From: Aquabacterium sp. J223
GTDB lineage: Bacteria; Pseudomonadota; Gammaproteobacteria; Burkholderiales; Burkholderiaceae_C
Length of the DNA: 64,000 bases
Assembly (NCBI RefSeq): GCF_024666615.1
Contig: NZ_CP088297.1
Coordinates: 1,116,001-1,180,000, forward strand
Reading direction: 5' to 3'
The number at the start of each line of letters is the position of its first letter. Positions within the stretch are counted from its first letter, which is position 1. The position numbers and the translations under genes were made by a program. Under the pieces are notes generated by a model. The model searched no databases and had not been told where the DNA came from. It saw nothing but the letters and a program-made list of their open reading frames with translations. Positions 57,132 through 64,000 of the stretch are shown piece after piece.

Positions 57132-58160
57132 TTAGGCAAACACCGAACGCTTCAGTAGCTTGCGCTTGAACCTCATGAGCCGTTGCAGGACGGGAAGTGG
57201 GAGTAGTGCGACCGGCAGCAGGAACACCCAAGCCAGCGGCTCACGCCAGGTGTACCGCAGTAGCGACAATAACTCCGGGGCAACCAGCGCCCGTGGCCTG
57301 CCTTCCAGACTGCGCACCATGAGCACCATTGGTGGTAACGCGCGGCGGATGATCTGCAGCTTGATTCGACGCATGGCGGCGGGATCCAGACCGATCGCGG
57401 GTGCGTCGTGCGTGAGTAGCTTCAATAGGCTATGCCCAAACGCATGGAAGACCCTGAAGCTGCCGGTGTACTCGGCTCGAGCGGCCAGCCATTGGGTCGC
57501 CGTCACCGAGCTCGGCCGAGGCCGCTCGCGGGCCAATAGGCGGAACAGCACATGGGTGAGATAGATGTCCGAACCGATGAAGGCCTCGGCATTAGGCACG
57601 TTCAGCCACGCCTGCCTTTCGACGAAGAACGAGGAGATAAAGGTCGACCATACGCCAATGGTGGTCAGCAACTCATTCGGATCGTCGGTGTACAGCGGCG
57701 CCTGCAGGGGTACCAGAGGGGGCAACGTTGCCGCCGGGTCGTAGCGGCCGGTGAACGAGCCTCCGTTGACGAAGCAAAACAGCAGGCTTGGTGTGTCGTC
57801 CACCATCTTCAACAGGTGGCCCAACGCGCCTGGCAGCAGCAGGTCATCGTCCGACATAAGCAGCAGATAGCGACCGGTCGCCAGTCGCGACACCGCGTGA
57901 ATATTGCCGTCAATGCCTTGGTTGGTCGGATTTCGCCGGAATCGGATCGCCTTACCCGTTCGGTCCGCAAAAGACGTCACCACTGCAGACGTCGCGTCGG
58001 TGGACGCGTTGTCGGAGATGACTACCTCGATCCGCGGATCCATGAACTCGGGGTGACGGCCCAGGCGCTCCAGCGTGTCTTGCAACCGCTGCGCGCGGTT
58101 GTACGTTGGGATGGCTACCGAAATGACCGGCGGGGTATCGGTAAGGAGAGGTGGGATCAC
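57132..58160 (-). CDS. Glycosyltransferase family 2
   Basis: 342 residues from GTG 58160, which overlaps the wzx stop as GTGA, matching the coupling used throughout the operon. ATG 58214 would extend it 18 codons into wzx. GT-A fold: ISVAIPTYNRAQRLQDTLERL, VVISDNASTDATSAV, GIDGNIHAVSRLATGRYLLLMSDDD (Asp-Asp-Asp metal site). The C-terminus has a hydrophobic segment (WREPLAWVFLLPVALLPLPVL) and a basic tail (MRFKRKLLKRS), so it sits on the inner membrane. Sugar unknown; in the equivalent position Salmonella group D has the dideoxyhexosyltransferase wbaV, which is a different type. Confidence 0.87.
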   Translation of the reverse strand: MIPPLLTDTPPVISVAIPTYNRAQRLQDTLERLGRHPEFMDPRIEVVISDNASTDATSAVVTSFADRTGKAIRFRRNPTNQGIDGNIHAVSRLATGRYLLLMSDDDLLLPGALGHLLKMVDDTPSLLFCFVNGGSFTGRYDPAATLPPLVPLQAPLYTDDPNELLTTIGVWSTFISSFFVERQAWLNVPNAEAFIGSDIYLTHVLFRLLARERPRPSSVTATQWLAARAEYTGSFRVFHAFGHSLLKLLTHDAPAIGLDPAAMRRIKLQIIRRALPPMVLMVRSLEGRPRALVAPELLSLLRYTWREPLAWVFLLPVALLPLPVLQRLMRFKRKLLKRSVFA

Positions 58161-59419
58161 GGTAGGGATATTTGAGGTTTTGTCTGCTGGTAGAAGCGCA
58201 AAGGTAGGACCCATGCTGCCGTCAGCAGGAAGGAGCCGCACAATCCGAGCATGACTCCTAAAGCGCCCAGCCGCTGGCCCAGCACCCACTGCCCGAAGAT
58301 GCTAAAGACGGCTTGGAACGGGATGTAGGCGTTCAAAAGGCGCGTCCGCTTTGCGCTCATGTGGGCAACGGCGAACGTGTCGCACCACACCCTCAGTACC
58401 ACGTAGCCAACCCATGCCAGAAGCAAGCTGTCTCGCACTTGTACTTCGGCGCTACCGGTGATCAGTTCGAATACTGGCTGCTTGAACACCAGCAGCAGAC
58501 CGGAGGGCAGCAGGACCAGCAGACCGCCTAGCATCAACAGTTGTCTCACACGGCGCCGCAGCAGGGCCCGGTCGCCGGTGAAGTGAGCGTCTGATAGCGG
58601 CGTCCAGGCGGTGGTCAGCACCACGGCGTGAACGGACAATAGCACCGCGAAGACCTTGCCTGCGAGGCTGTACTCCACCACTTCGACGGCAGGAAGGATG
58701 CGGGCCATGATCACGTAGTCCACCGACAGCGTCGCCGCAGCTAGGGCCGCAAGCAGCAGGAAGGGCAGGCTGCGGCGCAAAAGGCTTCGCAATAGTGCAA
58801 CGTCCATGTGCAAGCGGGTGGTGGACTTCGCGGCCGCGATGCTGAGCAAGAAAGACAATGCCGCAGGAAGGACGAAGCTGATCGCCGCCCCTTCGAAGCT
58901 CATGCCGCCCGTGCGGTGCAGTAGCCACAGCACAGCGCTGGCGCCCAGCGCCTGTACACCCGGCACCACGTTGGGCAACCAAGCCCTATGGAGGCCGAAC
59001 AGCACCTGGTTGGCCACCATGCTCATCGCGTTTATGCACAGCCCGCAGCACAGGAGGGCGACGCCCGTCAACGAGACGCTGGCATGGGCGCTCAGCAAGG
59101 TGTGGTGCAGGGCTGCCCCCAGAGGCCAGCTCAATACCGTGCCGACAAGCGCAGCCCATAACGCTGCGTTAAGCACCGTCTCGCGCAGGGGTTGCACGTC
59201 CTGCCCAACCGCCCGAAGTTCTGCGATTTCGTTCTGTGCTGTACTAGGCACGCCCACGTTGAGCAGGTTCCACCAAGGCCCCAGCGAGACGACGATCGCG
59301 TAAGCCGCGTACTCCGGTACCTGCAGCGACGACAACAGCAGTCGGGTGTTAAGCAGGCCGCAGCCAACTACCACGAAGCGCGCCAGCCAGCCGGCGAGTA
59401 TCGTTAGAAAAGGTGTCAT
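58157..59419 (-). CDS. wzx: O-antigen flippase (Wzx-like, polysaccharide transporter family)
   Basis: 420 residues with about 12 hydrophobic helices, for example FLTILAGWLARFVVVGCGLL and ALLCCGLCINAMSMVANQVLFGL. The pattern GWxARxxxVxxGLxxxRLLxSSL at the N-terminus and the overall length match Wzx of the MATE/MOP superfamily. Moves the undecaprenyl-linked repeat unit across the inner membrane for Wzy. It lies right after rfbE, the same place as wzx in Salmonella and Yersinia dideoxyhexose loci. Confidence 0.88.
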   Translation of the reverse strand: MTPFLTILAGWLARFVVVGCGLLNTRLLLSSLQVPEYAAYAIVVSLGPWWNLLNVGVPSTAQNEIAELRAVGQDVQPLRETVLNAALWAALVGTVLSWPLGAALHHTLLSAHASVSLTGVALLCCGLCINAMSMVANQVLFGLHRAWLPNVVPGVQALGASAVLWLLHRTGGMSFEGAAISFVLPAALSFLLSIAAAKSTTRLHMDVALLRSLLRRSLPFLLLAALAAATLSVDYVIMARILPAVEVVEYSLAGKVFAVLLSVHAVVLTTAWTPLSDAHFTGDRALLRRRVRQLLMLGGLLVLLPSGLLLVFKQPVFELITGSAEVQVRDSLLLAWVGYVVLRVWCDTFAVAHMSAKRTRLLNAYIPFQAVFSIFGQWVLGQRLGALGVMLGLCGSFLLTAAWVLPLRFYQQTKPQISLP

Positions 59420-59431
59420 GCCGAGACCGGC

Positions 59432-60457
59432 TCAGGAGGTGGTTGATGTAACCCACTCCAGCATGCGGCCAACGCCTTCGGCCGCCGACACCTGTGGTCG
59501 CCACCCGGTCAGTGCGGACATTCGGCTGATATCGGCCACAAACACCCGCTGGTCGCTTTCCCGCGGCGGCAAGCGGCGGTAGTAAAGCGGTTGGCCGATG
59601 CGCTGCTCCAGCAGGTTGAACAGTTCCAGAAGGGAGAGGCTGTTCGCCATCCCGCCGCCGATGTTGAAGGCGGCTCCGGCCAGATCGTCGACGCGGCCCA
59701 GCGAAGAGAAGTACAACGCGATCATGTCCTGGGCATGAAGGACGTCTCGCACCTGCTTGCCGCTGCCAGAGATGGTGAACGGCTCAGACCTCGCGCCCGC
59801 CCGCGTCTGTGCGGCCATCTGGCAGAACCAGCCGATCCAGCCCTGATCGGCGGTCGCATATTGCCGGCCTCCATACATCGAGCTGTGGCGGAAGACCACC
59901 GTCTTGAGACCGAAGATGCGGTGGTAGTCGCGTAGGTACTGGTCGGCAGCGCCCTTCGAGCAGCCGTACGGCGAATGAAAGTCGAGCGGCGTCTCCTCGT
60001 CGAAGCCGTCGGGGCGGTCCCGGCACACCCAGCGCGTCTCTGTCTCCTCGTAGCGGTACTGCTCCAGATCGCCGTACACCTTGTTGGTGGACGAGTAGAA
60101 GACGGCCGCCTCCGGCGCGTGTTCCCGCACCGCCTCCAGCAGGTTCAAGGTGCCCAACGCGTTGACCTCGAAGTCCATCCGAGGGTCCGCGATGGAGGTG
60201 GTCATGGCCACCTGTCCGGCCAGGTGGAACACCGCGTCCGGACGGAAGCGTTGGACGGTGCGCGCCACGTCGTTCGCGTTCCGCACGTCGCCGTGCACGT
60301 ACTCGAAGCCGCCTATTGCCTTGAGCCACTGCAGGTTGAGCTGGGAGCCGTGTCGGTAGAGGCTGTCGAACACGCACAGCTCGATGCCTTGGGCCAGTGC
60401 GTGTGCCGCCAGGTTGCTGCCGAGAAAGCCGCAGCCACCGGTGATGAGGAGTTTCAT
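59432..60457 (-). CDS. rfbE: CDP-paratose 2-epimerase (CDP-tyvelose epimerase)
   Basis: 341 residues, extended short-chain dehydrogenase fold. NAD motif [19 protein letters not shown]. Catalytic Ser/Thr lie in [19 protein letters not shown], and the YxxxK in [19 protein letters not shown]. The stretch [25 protein letters not shown] closely matches Salmonella/Yersinia RfbE/Tyv. Converts CDP-paratose to CDP-tyvelose by oxidation-epimerisation at C2. Overlaps the next gene start by ATGA; lies between the reductase gene and wzx. Confidence 0.9.
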   Translation of the reverse strand: MKLLITGGCGFLGSNLAAHALAQGIELCVFDSLYRHGSQLNLQWLKAIGGFEYVHGDVRNANDVARTVQRFRPDAVFHLAGQVAMTTSIADPRMDFEVNALGTLNLLEAVREHAPEAAVFYSSTNKVYGDLEQYRYEETETRWVCRDRPDGFDEETPLDFHSPYGCSKGAADQYLRDYHRIFGLKTVVFRHSSMYGGRQYATADQGWIGWFCQMAAQTRAGARSEPFTISGSGKQVRDVLHAQDMIALYFSSLGRVDDLAGAAFNIGGGMANSLSLLELFNLLEQRIGQPLYYRRLPPRESDQRVFVADISRMSALTGWRPQVSAAEGVGRMLEWVTSTTS

Positions 60458-61347
60458 GGTCGTGTGTGGCGTGAGTCGAGCCCCAGGGTGCGCTTCAGGC
60501 CATCCTCTAGGGTCCAGCGAGGTTTCCATCCGAGGCGGTGCATCGACGTGAGGTCGGCCTGGCAGCACATCGGTTCGTTCGCGCGGTACGGCACGGCACC
60601 GAACCGCAGGTCGGTGCGCGAACCGCACAGCCGGTGCACCGTCTCCACGAACTCGCGGACCGTCGGGGCCGTGCCGCAGCCGACCGGAACGTCGGCGGTC
60701 GGCCCGAACGAGCCGGCCCGGTCGAGCAGGGTGGCGTAGGCCTGTACCACATCGTCGATGTAGATGAAGTCACGGCGCTGCTCGCCCGCCGTCAGCGGCA
60801 GCGCGGGTGCGTGCGTGCGGCAGGCTTCGATCACCTTGCTGGTGAACTTGCTCTCGTCGTCGCCGGGCCCGTACATGTGTTCGAGTTGGACATTGATGAA
60901 GCGCAGCCTGTCCGGAGCCGTGCTCGCCTGCTGGCGGCCCCAGTCGGTGAAGTGGTGCTTGCTGAGGGCGTACGGTCCGACGGTGGGGGGCAGCGCGGTC
61001 CCCGTGTTGAGGAACAGGCGTGGACCGCCCGAGGGCGGCAGCGCCAGGGTCGCCTGCAGCAACGCGAGCCCCAGGCGCACATTTGCATCTTGCAACTGCA
61101 GCAGCCCCTCTCCCTGCCGGCCATAGGAACAGGCGGTGTGGACGATGGCGTCGGGCTGCAACCGGGACACGAACGCGGCGACGCCTTCGTCGTCGGACGG
61201 CCGTTCGATGTCGAACCCACGGCCACCGAGCCGCGTCACGTCCGACGACCGGCGCAGCAGCAGGGCTACGTCGTCGCCCCGGTCGTGCAGCGCGCAGGCC
61301 AATGCGCTGCCGAGGAAGCCGCTGCCGCCCGTCAGAAGGATCTTCAC
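60454..61347 (-). CDS. CDP-4-keto-3,6-dideoxyhexose reductase (paratose/abequose synthase-like)
   Basis: 297 residues, extended SDR. NAD(P) motif [21 protein letters not shown] with Arg-Arg after the second strand, favouring NADPH. YxxxK in [30 protein letters not shown] and [20 protein letters not shown] strongly resemble RfbJ (abequose synthase) and RfbS/Prt (paratose synthase). Position between rfbH and rfbE is that of prt in Salmonella group D, so CDP-paratose is the likelier product. Stereochemistry of the reduction cannot be read from sequence. Confidence 0.85.
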   Translation of the reverse strand: MKILLTGGSGFLGSALACALHDRGDDVALLLRRSSDVTRLGGRGFDIERPSDDEGVAAFVSRLQPDAIVHTACSYGRQGEGLLQLQDANVRLGLALLQATLALPPSGGPRLFLNTGTALPPTVGPYALSKHHFTDWGRQQASTAPDRLRFINVQLEHMYGPGDDESKFTSKVIEACRTHAPALPLTAGEQRRDFIYIDDVVQAYATLLDRAGSFGPTADVPVGCGTAPTVREFVETVHRLCGSRTDLRFGAVPYRANEPMCCQADLTSMHRLGWKPRWTLEDGLKRTLGLDSRHTRP

Positions 61348-61355
61348 GGCCTGCC

Positions 61356-62707
61356 TCAGAAGCCGATCCCGAAAAACGCTTCAAGCTTGTCCGCGATGTA
61401 GTCCAGTTGCGGCTCGCCCAGCGCCGGAAACGTGCCCAGCCAGAAGGTGTGGTTCATCACGACGTCGGTGTTGGTCAACTCGCCGCTGACGCGGTAGTTG
61501 CGCCCCGCCATGTACGGCTGCTTGGTCAGGTTGCCGGCAAACAGCAGACGGGTGCCGATCCTGTGCTCTTCGAGGTAGTTGATCAGGTCGGCACGCTTGA
61601 CGCCGCTGCTCTCCTTGACCACCAGCGGAAAGCCGAACCATGACGGCTCGGACCTGGGCGTGGCTTCGGGCAGGTGCAGGAACTCGGCGCAGCTCTGCAG
61701 GCGGTTCTTCAGGTACGCGAAGTTCGCGCGTCGCTTGGCGATGAACTCGTCCACGCGGTCCATCTGCGCCAGCGCACAGGCGGCCTGCATGTCGCTGATC
61801 TTCAGGTTGTAGCCGAGGTGGCTGTAGGTGTACTTGTGGTCGTAGCCATCGGGCAGGTTGCCACCCAGTTCCTTCTTGGTCCAGCAGAAGCGCTGGTTGC
61901 AGGTGTTGTCCTTGCCGGGGGGCAGTAGCAGTCGCGGCCCCAGTCGCGAAAGGACTCGGCGATGAGCTTCAGTTCGGCATTGTTGGTGAAGACGGCACCG
62001 CCTTCGCCCATGGTAATGTGGTGGGCGGGGTAGAAGCTCAGCGTGCCGATGTCGCCGAAGGTGCCGACCATCTGGCCGTCGTAGGTGGCGCCCAGCGCAT
62101 CGCAGCAGTCCTCCACCAGCCACAGGCCGTGCTTGCGGCACAGCGCGGTCACCACCTCCAGGTTGAACGGGTTGCCCAGGCTGTGGGCCAGCATGATGGC
62201 CTTGGTCTTGGGCGAGATCGCCGCCTCGATCTGGCTGGCGTCGATGTTGTGCGTGGCGAGGTCGACGTCGACGAACACCGGCACCGCACCGAACTGCAGG
62301 ATGGGGTTGACGGTGGTCGGGAAGCCGGCCGCCACACCGATCACCTCGTCGCCCTGCCGGATGGCGCGGTCGCCCAGCTTGGGGCTGGTCAGCGTGGAGA
62401 ACGCGACGAGGTTGGCCGACGAGCCGGAGTTCACCGTGATCAGGTGCCTCACGCCGATGAACTGGGCCAACCGCTGCTCGAACATCGCGTTGAAGCGGCC
62501 GGTGGTCAGCCAGCCGTCCAGCGAGGCGTCGACCATCATTTTCAGCTCGCCCGCGCCGATCACCTTGCCGGACACCGGCACCGCGCTCTCGCCGGGCACG
62601 AACGGCTTGGGCGCGTAAGCGATGTCGGCGTACTGTTGGACCAGTTCGCCGATCTGGCGGCGAAGGCTGTCCAGTTGCGGCTGGAAGGAAACGGTGGTGG
62701 TGCTCAT
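61356..62707 (-). pseudogene. rfbH: RfbH, CDP-4-keto-6-deoxyglucose 3-dehydrase, frameshifted at a C6 run
   Basis: PMP/[2Fe-2S] enzyme that removes the C3 hydroxyl of CDP-4-keto-6-deoxyglucose, the committed step to 3,6-dideoxy sugars. The N-terminal frame ([20 protein letters not shown] to [12 protein letters not shown], from ATG 62707) and the C-terminal frame ([19 protein letters not shown] to the stop at 61356) together make a full-length RfbH of 450 residues. It has the His that replaces the PLP lysine in the typical segment [17 protein letters not shown]. The iron-sulfur Cys fall in [19 protein letters not shown]. The frames differ by one base at 61917-61922, six C on the coding strand where seven are needed. 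As written, the frame stays open to 61802 but makes an aberrant end. Confidence 0.88.
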
Positions 62708-63801
62708 GTGCCGGATTGGTACCGAGTGATTTGATTCAGGCAGAGGGAACGCACGTCCTGGCCGTCCAGCCAGGCCTGGTGCCAGTCGGTGATGCGCTTC
62801 AGGGCCGTCTCCAGCGACCAGCGCGGCGCCCACTGCAGCCGTTGTCGCGCCTTGGAAATGTCGAGCTTGAGGAAGGTCGCCTCGTGCGGGTGGTCGCCCG
62901 GCTGCAGGGTCCATGTGGCGCCGTCACCCCAACTGTCGCAGAGGTGCTCGACGATCCACTGCACCGGCCGCGCATCCTCGTCCCGCGGGCCGAAGTTCCA
63001 GCCCTCGGCCGCGTCCTGACCCTGCCCGAACAGGCGCTGGGCCAGCACCAGGTAGCCGGACAGCGGTTCCAGCACGTGTTGCCATGGGCGGATGGCGTGC
63101 GGGTTGCGGATCTGCACGGGCAGGCGCTTCTCCAGCGCACGGAGCACGTCCGGCACCAGTCGGTCGGCCGCCCAGTCGCCCCCGCCGATGACGTTGCCCG
63201 CCCGGGCCGTGGCCAGCGCGATGCCGGCCGGCGCCAGGAACGACTTGCGGTAGGCCGCGCTCACCAGTTCCGCACAGCCCTTGCTGTTGGAGTAGGGGTC
63301 GTGGCCGCCCATCGGCTCATCTTCACGGTAGCCCCAGACCCACTCTCGGTTGTCGTAGCACTTGTCGGTGGTGACGTTGACCACCGCCCGCACGCTGCCG
63401 GCTCGCCGCACCGCTTCCAGCAGGTGCACGGTGCCCATGACGTTGGTGGCGTAGGTCGTGACGGGTTCCTGGTAGGACAGCCTGACGAGGGGCTGAGCGG
63501 CCATGTGGAGGACGATGTCGGGGCGGAAGGCCGCCATGGAGGCCGTCAAGGCCTCCGCGTCGCGGATGTCACCAATGTGCGAGGTCATGCCCTCGGCCAC
63601 CCTGGCCTGCTCGAAAAGACTGGGTGAGGTGGGTGGCGCCAGCGCGAAGCCCTGCAGCTCGGCGCCCAGGCTCTGCAGCCACAGCGACAGCCAGCTGCCC
63701 TTGAAGCCCGTGTGGCCGGTGAGGAAGACCCGCTTGCCTTGCCAGAAGGCGGGGTCCACCTGAGCGATGGACGTGTCGACGTTCGCCACGCTCACTCCCA
63801 T
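62704..63801 (-). CDS. rfbG: CDP-glucose 4,6-dehydratase
   Basis: 365 residues from ATG 63801. Extended [25 protein letters not shown], catalytic Thr/Asp/Lys in [10 protein letters not shown], and the YxxxK in [37 protein letters not shown] is an rfbG hallmark. Converts CDP-glucose to CDP-4-keto-6-deoxyglucose. It overlaps rfbF by 10 bases upstream and rfbH by ATGA downstream. Confidence 0.94.
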   Translation of the reverse strand: MGVSVANVDTSIAQVDPAFWQGKRVFLTGHTGFKGSWLSLWLQSLGAELQGFALAPPTSPSLFEQARVAEGMTSHIGDIRDAEALTASMAAFRPDIVLHMAAQPLVRLSYQEPVTTYATNVMGTVHLLEAVRRAGSVRAVVNVTTDKCYDNREWVWGYREDEPMGGHDPYSNSKGCAELVSAAYRKSFLAPAGIALATARAGNVIGGGDWAADRLVPDVLRALEKRLPVQIRNPHAIRPWQHVLEPLSGYLVLAQRLFGQGQDAAEGWNFGPRDEDARPVQWIVEHLCDSWGDGATWTLQPGDHPHEATFLKLDISKARQRLQWAPRWSLETALKRITDWHQAWLDGQDVRSLCLNQITRYQSGT

Positions 63802-64000
63802 GTTTTCCAGGGCGCCTGCCCCGCGGCCCACAGCTCTTCCAACAGGTGCTTGTCACGCAGGGTGTCCATCGGCTGCCAGAAGCCGTCGTGCTCCCACGCC
63901 ATCAACTCGCCGTCCGCTGCCAGCCTCATCAGGGGGTCCTGCTCCCACACCGTGCCATCGTCCTCGATGTAGGACAGCACCCGGGGTGACAGCACGAAGA
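63792..64000 (-). CDS. rfbF: Glucose-1-phosphate cytidylyltransferase, C-terminal end only
   Basis: About 69 residues of the C-terminus; the gene continues beyond the right edge. FVLSPRVLSYIEDDGTVWEQ, LMRLAADGELMAWEHDGFWQ and PMDTLRDKHLLEELWAAG are the characteristic RfbF ending. Makes CDP-glucose from CTP and glucose-1-phosphate, the first step of the dideoxyhexose pathway. First visible gene of the operon; its overlap with rfbG couples translation. Confidence 0.93.
   Translation of the reverse strand, partial: FVLSPRVLSYIEDDGTVWEQDPLMRLAADGELMAWEHDGFWQPMDTLRDKHLLEELWAAGQAPWKTWE

Overview
The window is about 64 kb of very GC-rich bacterial chromosome, densely coded with almost no gaps. Gene content and style point to a beta-proteobacterium of the order Burkholderiales, in the Rubrivivax / Leptothrix / Ideonella neighbourhood. 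The clues are a PEP-CTERM exported protein, a DmdC-type acyl-CoA dehydrogenase in a TetR-headed beta-oxidation operon, a GltIJKL-type amino-acid importer, DUF2147 / DUF3429 / DUF3108 proteins, and a CIRCE element in front of rpoH. The assignment is inferred from gene content only; no rRNA gene is present.

Layout. 1-1986: end of a branched-chain amino-acid importer operon (livM', livG, livF). 2119-5815: glycine-zipper lipoprotein and HNH nuclease on the minus strand; trypsin-like protease and FHA membrane protein on the plus strand. 5854-14230: TetR regulator with a palindromic operator, heading an operon with acyl-CoA dehydrogenase, DUF2147 protein, FadB-like bifunctional enzyme, thiolase, hydrolase and enoyl-CoA hydratase; a YciA-like thioesterase faces it. 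14718-19276: methyltransferase, Atm1-type ABC exporter, PEP-CTERM protein and a frameshifted HypT-like LysR regulator. 19378-22582: glutamate/aspartate-type ABC importer with a clear terminator after the binding protein. 22719-28465: two exported proteins of unknown function, a small unknown gene, pyrC, a NYN-domain protein, cysK and the RNase P RNA. 28578-37895: hybrid histidine kinase, rpoH under CIRCE, small membrane protein, zinc alcohol dehydrogenase, large MASE1/CHASE/PAS hybrid kinase and ychF. 38043-46316: MOSC protein, UbiH-type monooxygenase, dsbC, DUF3429, M61 peptidase, DUF3108, PNPOx-like protein and lysS.

46472-64000 is a surface-polysaccharide locus. Plus-strand ugd, gmd and fcl make UDP-glucuronate and GDP-6-deoxy sugars. 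A minus-strand operon converges on them. It begins beyond the right edge and reads rfbF-rfbG-rfbH-reductase-rfbE-wzx-GT2-acyltransferase-GT8-like-GT9-wzy-GT4-GT4. The first five genes are the CDP-3,6-dideoxyhexose (paratose/tyvelose) pathway in the same order as in Salmonella group D and Yersinia O-antigen loci. Wzx and Wzy indicate a Wzx/Wzy-type O-antigen or capsule. The glycosyltransferase part has visibly lower GC and different codon use. The change starts inside fcl, and a decayed fragment of ugd lies next to it, marking a recombination junction.

Three genes (protease/FHA, LysR, rfbH) each lose frame at a run of 5 or 6 C. This looks like homopolymer sequencing error, though slippage or real mutation cannot be excluded from one sequence.
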